NCBI GenBank assembly: GCA_013360295.1
Contig: JABWCL010000009.1
Span: forward strand, 1-64,000
DNA length: 64,000 nt
DNA from: Ignavibacteriaceae bacterium
GTDB taxonomy: Bacteria; Bacteroidota; Ignavibacteria; Ignavibacteriales; Ignavibacteriaceae
Reading direction: 5' to 3'
Shown here: in pieces, positions 62,583 to 64,000 of the stretch
Numbering within the stretch: the first letter of the stretch is position 1
Layout of the letters: every line of letters begins with the position of its first letter
Notes under the pieces: generated by a model
Seen by the model: only the letters and a program-made list of their open reading frames with translations
The model's database searches: none
Told to the model about the DNA's origin: nothing
Made by a program: the position numbers and the translations under genes

Positions 62583-63620
62583 TTAACGGGTTAGTTCATT
62601 TTTCAGATAATGAATGTAATCAATCTCGCTTGGGTCTTTTTTAGCAAGAATCGCGGCGTAATAACTTAACCAATCGATTTTAAGTATAAGATCGAGCAGG
62701 CGCTCTTTATATGATGACTGAAAACTTTCTACCTCCACCACTTCAATTCCCTTTGCGCTGATTAGTGAATTTGTAATTTCAAATCGTTTTTTGATTCTTT
62801 CATTATAAGAACTATCGAGGAGGTTAACGACGACGAATGCTCCGGGATTTTCAATGCACTCGAAAGAAATGATTTCATTATGATTCAGTTCAGGATACTC
62901 ATTATGATAGGCCATTTTTTTAGAATTTTCATTCAACTGTCCCTTTAACCTCATCCCTGCTGAATCGGTAGTATCAGAAGCGCTGAAGATTAAAACATGC
63001 CTCCCAAGTATTGCGATTGCCTGAGAGAGTAATTCCTCATTGTAAGAACCATACTCTTCTGATTTTTCTTTCCACATTTTCGTAAGTTTTTCCACAATCT
63101 CGGTCTGATCGGGGATAAGTTTTAACGTTTGGCATAATTTTAATAAAGTAAAAAAACTCTGCCCAATACTAAATCTTGGCTGAAAACCTGGGAACAACGG
63201 GACACAAGTTAGTGAATTTTGTGCTGCTATCTCCATGATTTTCCCCCCTGTTGTAAGACATACGATTTTACATTTCTTTTCGATTCCTTCCTTGAGGGTC
63301 GCAATTGTTTCCTCTGTATTTCCTGAATATGATGATACTATCAGAAGCGTGTTCTCTCCAGCGTGAGACGGGAGCCTGTAGTTCCTTACTATTGTTAGGG
63401 GAAGTCTGAGATCTTTCTGACAAAAATTTCTGAAAAGATTTCCGCTTATTGCTGATCCCCCCATCCCGCTAATTATTATTGAAGAAAAATCAGCCCTGAT
63501 AAGATCAGGAGTTAATGACATATCACGATACCAAGCCGATTTAATCTGCTCGTGATAGTTAAGTAATACATCGTATTGGTTTTCAGGATCGTACTTTGAG
63601 ATTAAGGATGCTATATTCAT
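62583..63620 (-). CDS. Bifunctional phosphoglucose/phosphomannose isomerase (SIS-domain)
   Basis: 345 residues with two SIS domains. N-terminal FSSIIISGMGGSAISGNLFRNF and LLIVSSYSGNTEETIATLKEG are the phosphosugar-binding loops of the archaeal-type bifunctional isomerase family; the C-terminal part has LNENSKKMAYHNEYPELNHNEI, with the catalytic glutamate and histidine, as in that family. It interconverts glucose-6-, fructose-6- and mannose-6-phosphate. It starts 1 base after ptsI, placing hexose-phosphate metabolism with a PTS component. Confidence 0.9.
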   Translation of the reverse strand: MNIASLISKYDPENQYDVLLNYHEQIKSAWYRDMSLTPDLIRADFSSIIISGMGGSAISGNLFRNFCQKDLRLPLTIVRNYRLPSHAGENTLLIVSSYSGNTEETIATLKEGIEKKCKIVCLTTGGKIMEIAAQNSLTCVPLFPGFQPRFSIGQSFFTLLKLCQTLKLIPDQTEIVEKLTKMWKEKSEEYGSYNEELLSQAIAILGRHVLIFSASDTTDSAGMRLKGQLNENSKKMAYHNEYPELNHNEIISFECIENPGAFVVVNLLDSSYNERIKKRFEITNSLISAKGIEVVEVESFQSSYKERLLDLILKIDWLSYYAAILAKKDPSEIDYIHYLKNELTR

Positions 63621-63621
63621 T

Positions 63622-64000
63622 TTAGATTATATTTCGTGTGCGTTGTATTGAATTTTCTTTGAAAAACTTTTTTATGAGTTCCTGTATTTCTTCTTCGTTA
63701 TCAGAAGCAAGGCATTCATTTACGAGAGACTCTGCATTTTTAAGTGAGAATGACCTGATGGTTCTTTTTATGGAAGGAATGGCTGAAGGGCTAACGCTTA
63801 TGATATCAATACCCATTCCGACCAATAGCGGTACTGCAAGCGTATCAGCAGCCATTTCTCCGCAGATACTTACAGGTTTTCCGGATTTTTTTGCCTCACT
63901 GATAATATGATTCAACGACCTGATCACAGAAGGATGAAATTCCTGGTAAAGTGCAGAGACAACATCATTCCCTCTGTCAACTGCCAGAAGATACTGTATG
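63622..64000 (-). CDS. ptsI: Phosphoenolpyruvate-protein phosphotransferase (Enzyme I), C-terminal part
   Basis: The last 125 codons of a gene cut by the window end; the frame is open to position 64000. It reads IQYLLAVDRGNDVVSALYQEFHPSVIR and PVSICGEMAADTLAVPLLVGMGIDIISVSP, the C-terminal signature of Enzyme I including the catalytic cysteine of CGEMAAD. Enzyme I takes phosphate from PEP and passes it to HPr. The ptsI-isomerase pairing suggests either a sugar PTS or a regulatory PTS; no sugar-specific component is visible. Confidence 0.93.
   Translation of the reverse strand, partial: IQYLLAVDRGNDVVSALYQEFHPSVIRSLNHIISEAKKSGKPVSICGEMAADTLAVPLLVGMGIDIISVSPSAIPSIKRTIRSFSLKNAESLVNECLASDNEEEIQELIKKFFKENSIQRTRNII

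Overview
The window looks like chromosomal DNA of a low-to-medium GC member of the Bacteroidota/Chlorobiota/Ignavibacteriota group, most likely an Ignavibacteria-type bacterium. That placement is inferred from content: several secreted proteins end in type IX secretion (T9SS) sorting domains with the NFPNPFNP motif, there is a PorV-like protein, a DUF3078 barrel and a TonB receptor with a carboxypeptidase-like N-domain, and atpD-atpC stand apart from other ATP synthase genes. Genes are densely packed, mostly on the minus strand. Shine-Dalgarno sites are visible at many starts, and TTG, GTG and one probable CTG start occur. No insertion sequence, prophage, CRISPR array or rRNA was seen. Apart from the tRNA block there is no gene-free stretch above about 160 bases.

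Region by region. 1-3414 (+): the end of nuoL, then nuoM and nuoN of complex I, closed by a terminator. 3481-6024 (+): cysteine desulfurase, an unrecognised 97-aa protein, an IscA-type carrier and a superoxide dismutase with a Tat signal and a probable second, cytosolic start. 6134-7954 (-): atpD-atpC. 8045-27870 (-): one almost gapless run of 13 genes. It begins with lpd, lipB, a fused E1, E2 and lipA (a branched-chain-type 2-oxoacid dehydrogenase plus lipoate synthesis). It continues without a break into seven surface genes: three proteins with T9SS-type tails (one with two phospholipase-D HKD motifs), two lipoproteins, a TonB-dependent receptor and a PorV-like protein. 27959-30880 (-): acetoacetyl-CoA synthetase and a flavin reductase-like protein. 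30941-31348 (+): a NUDIX hydrolase. 31345-37117 (-): an eight-gene operon purC, DUF971, pgsA, pgpA, cinA, thpR, recA, recX. 37280-38532 (+): a DUF3078 protein and mscL.

38589-42035 (-): a 1148-aa outer-membrane-type protein whose signal peptide can only be reached from a CTG start. 42125-47929 (-): a MacAB-TolC-like export system with separate ATPase and two permeases. 48048-48436 (-): tRNA-Phe, tRNA-Val and tRNA-Gly, two of them with their own terminators. 48467-52069 (-): an actinobacterial-style 2-oxoglutarate dehydrogenase with an E2-like catalytic domain fused to E1 and no lipoyl domain. 52148-53648: pdxH (+) and an EamA transporter (-), overlapping tail to tail. 53683-64000 (-): a chain read as ptsI (cut by the window edge), phosphoglucose/phosphomannose isomerase, a metallopeptidase-propeller-barrel fusion, a propeller lipoprotein, a PEGA-type membrane protein, a MtaA-like methyltransferase, its corrinoid protein and a T9SS-secreted Asp-box protein, ended by a strong terminator.

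The genes form a respiratory and oxidative-metabolism core (complex I, ATP synthase, two 2-oxoacid dehydrogenases, lipoate supply) interleaved with envelope and secretion modules. The best candidates for undescribed systems are the seven-gene surface module tied to the lipoate operon, the metallopeptidase/Omp85-like fusion with its two coupled envelope partners, and the sharing of lipoyl domains between the fused 2-oxoglutarate dehydrogenase and the branched-chain-type E2.
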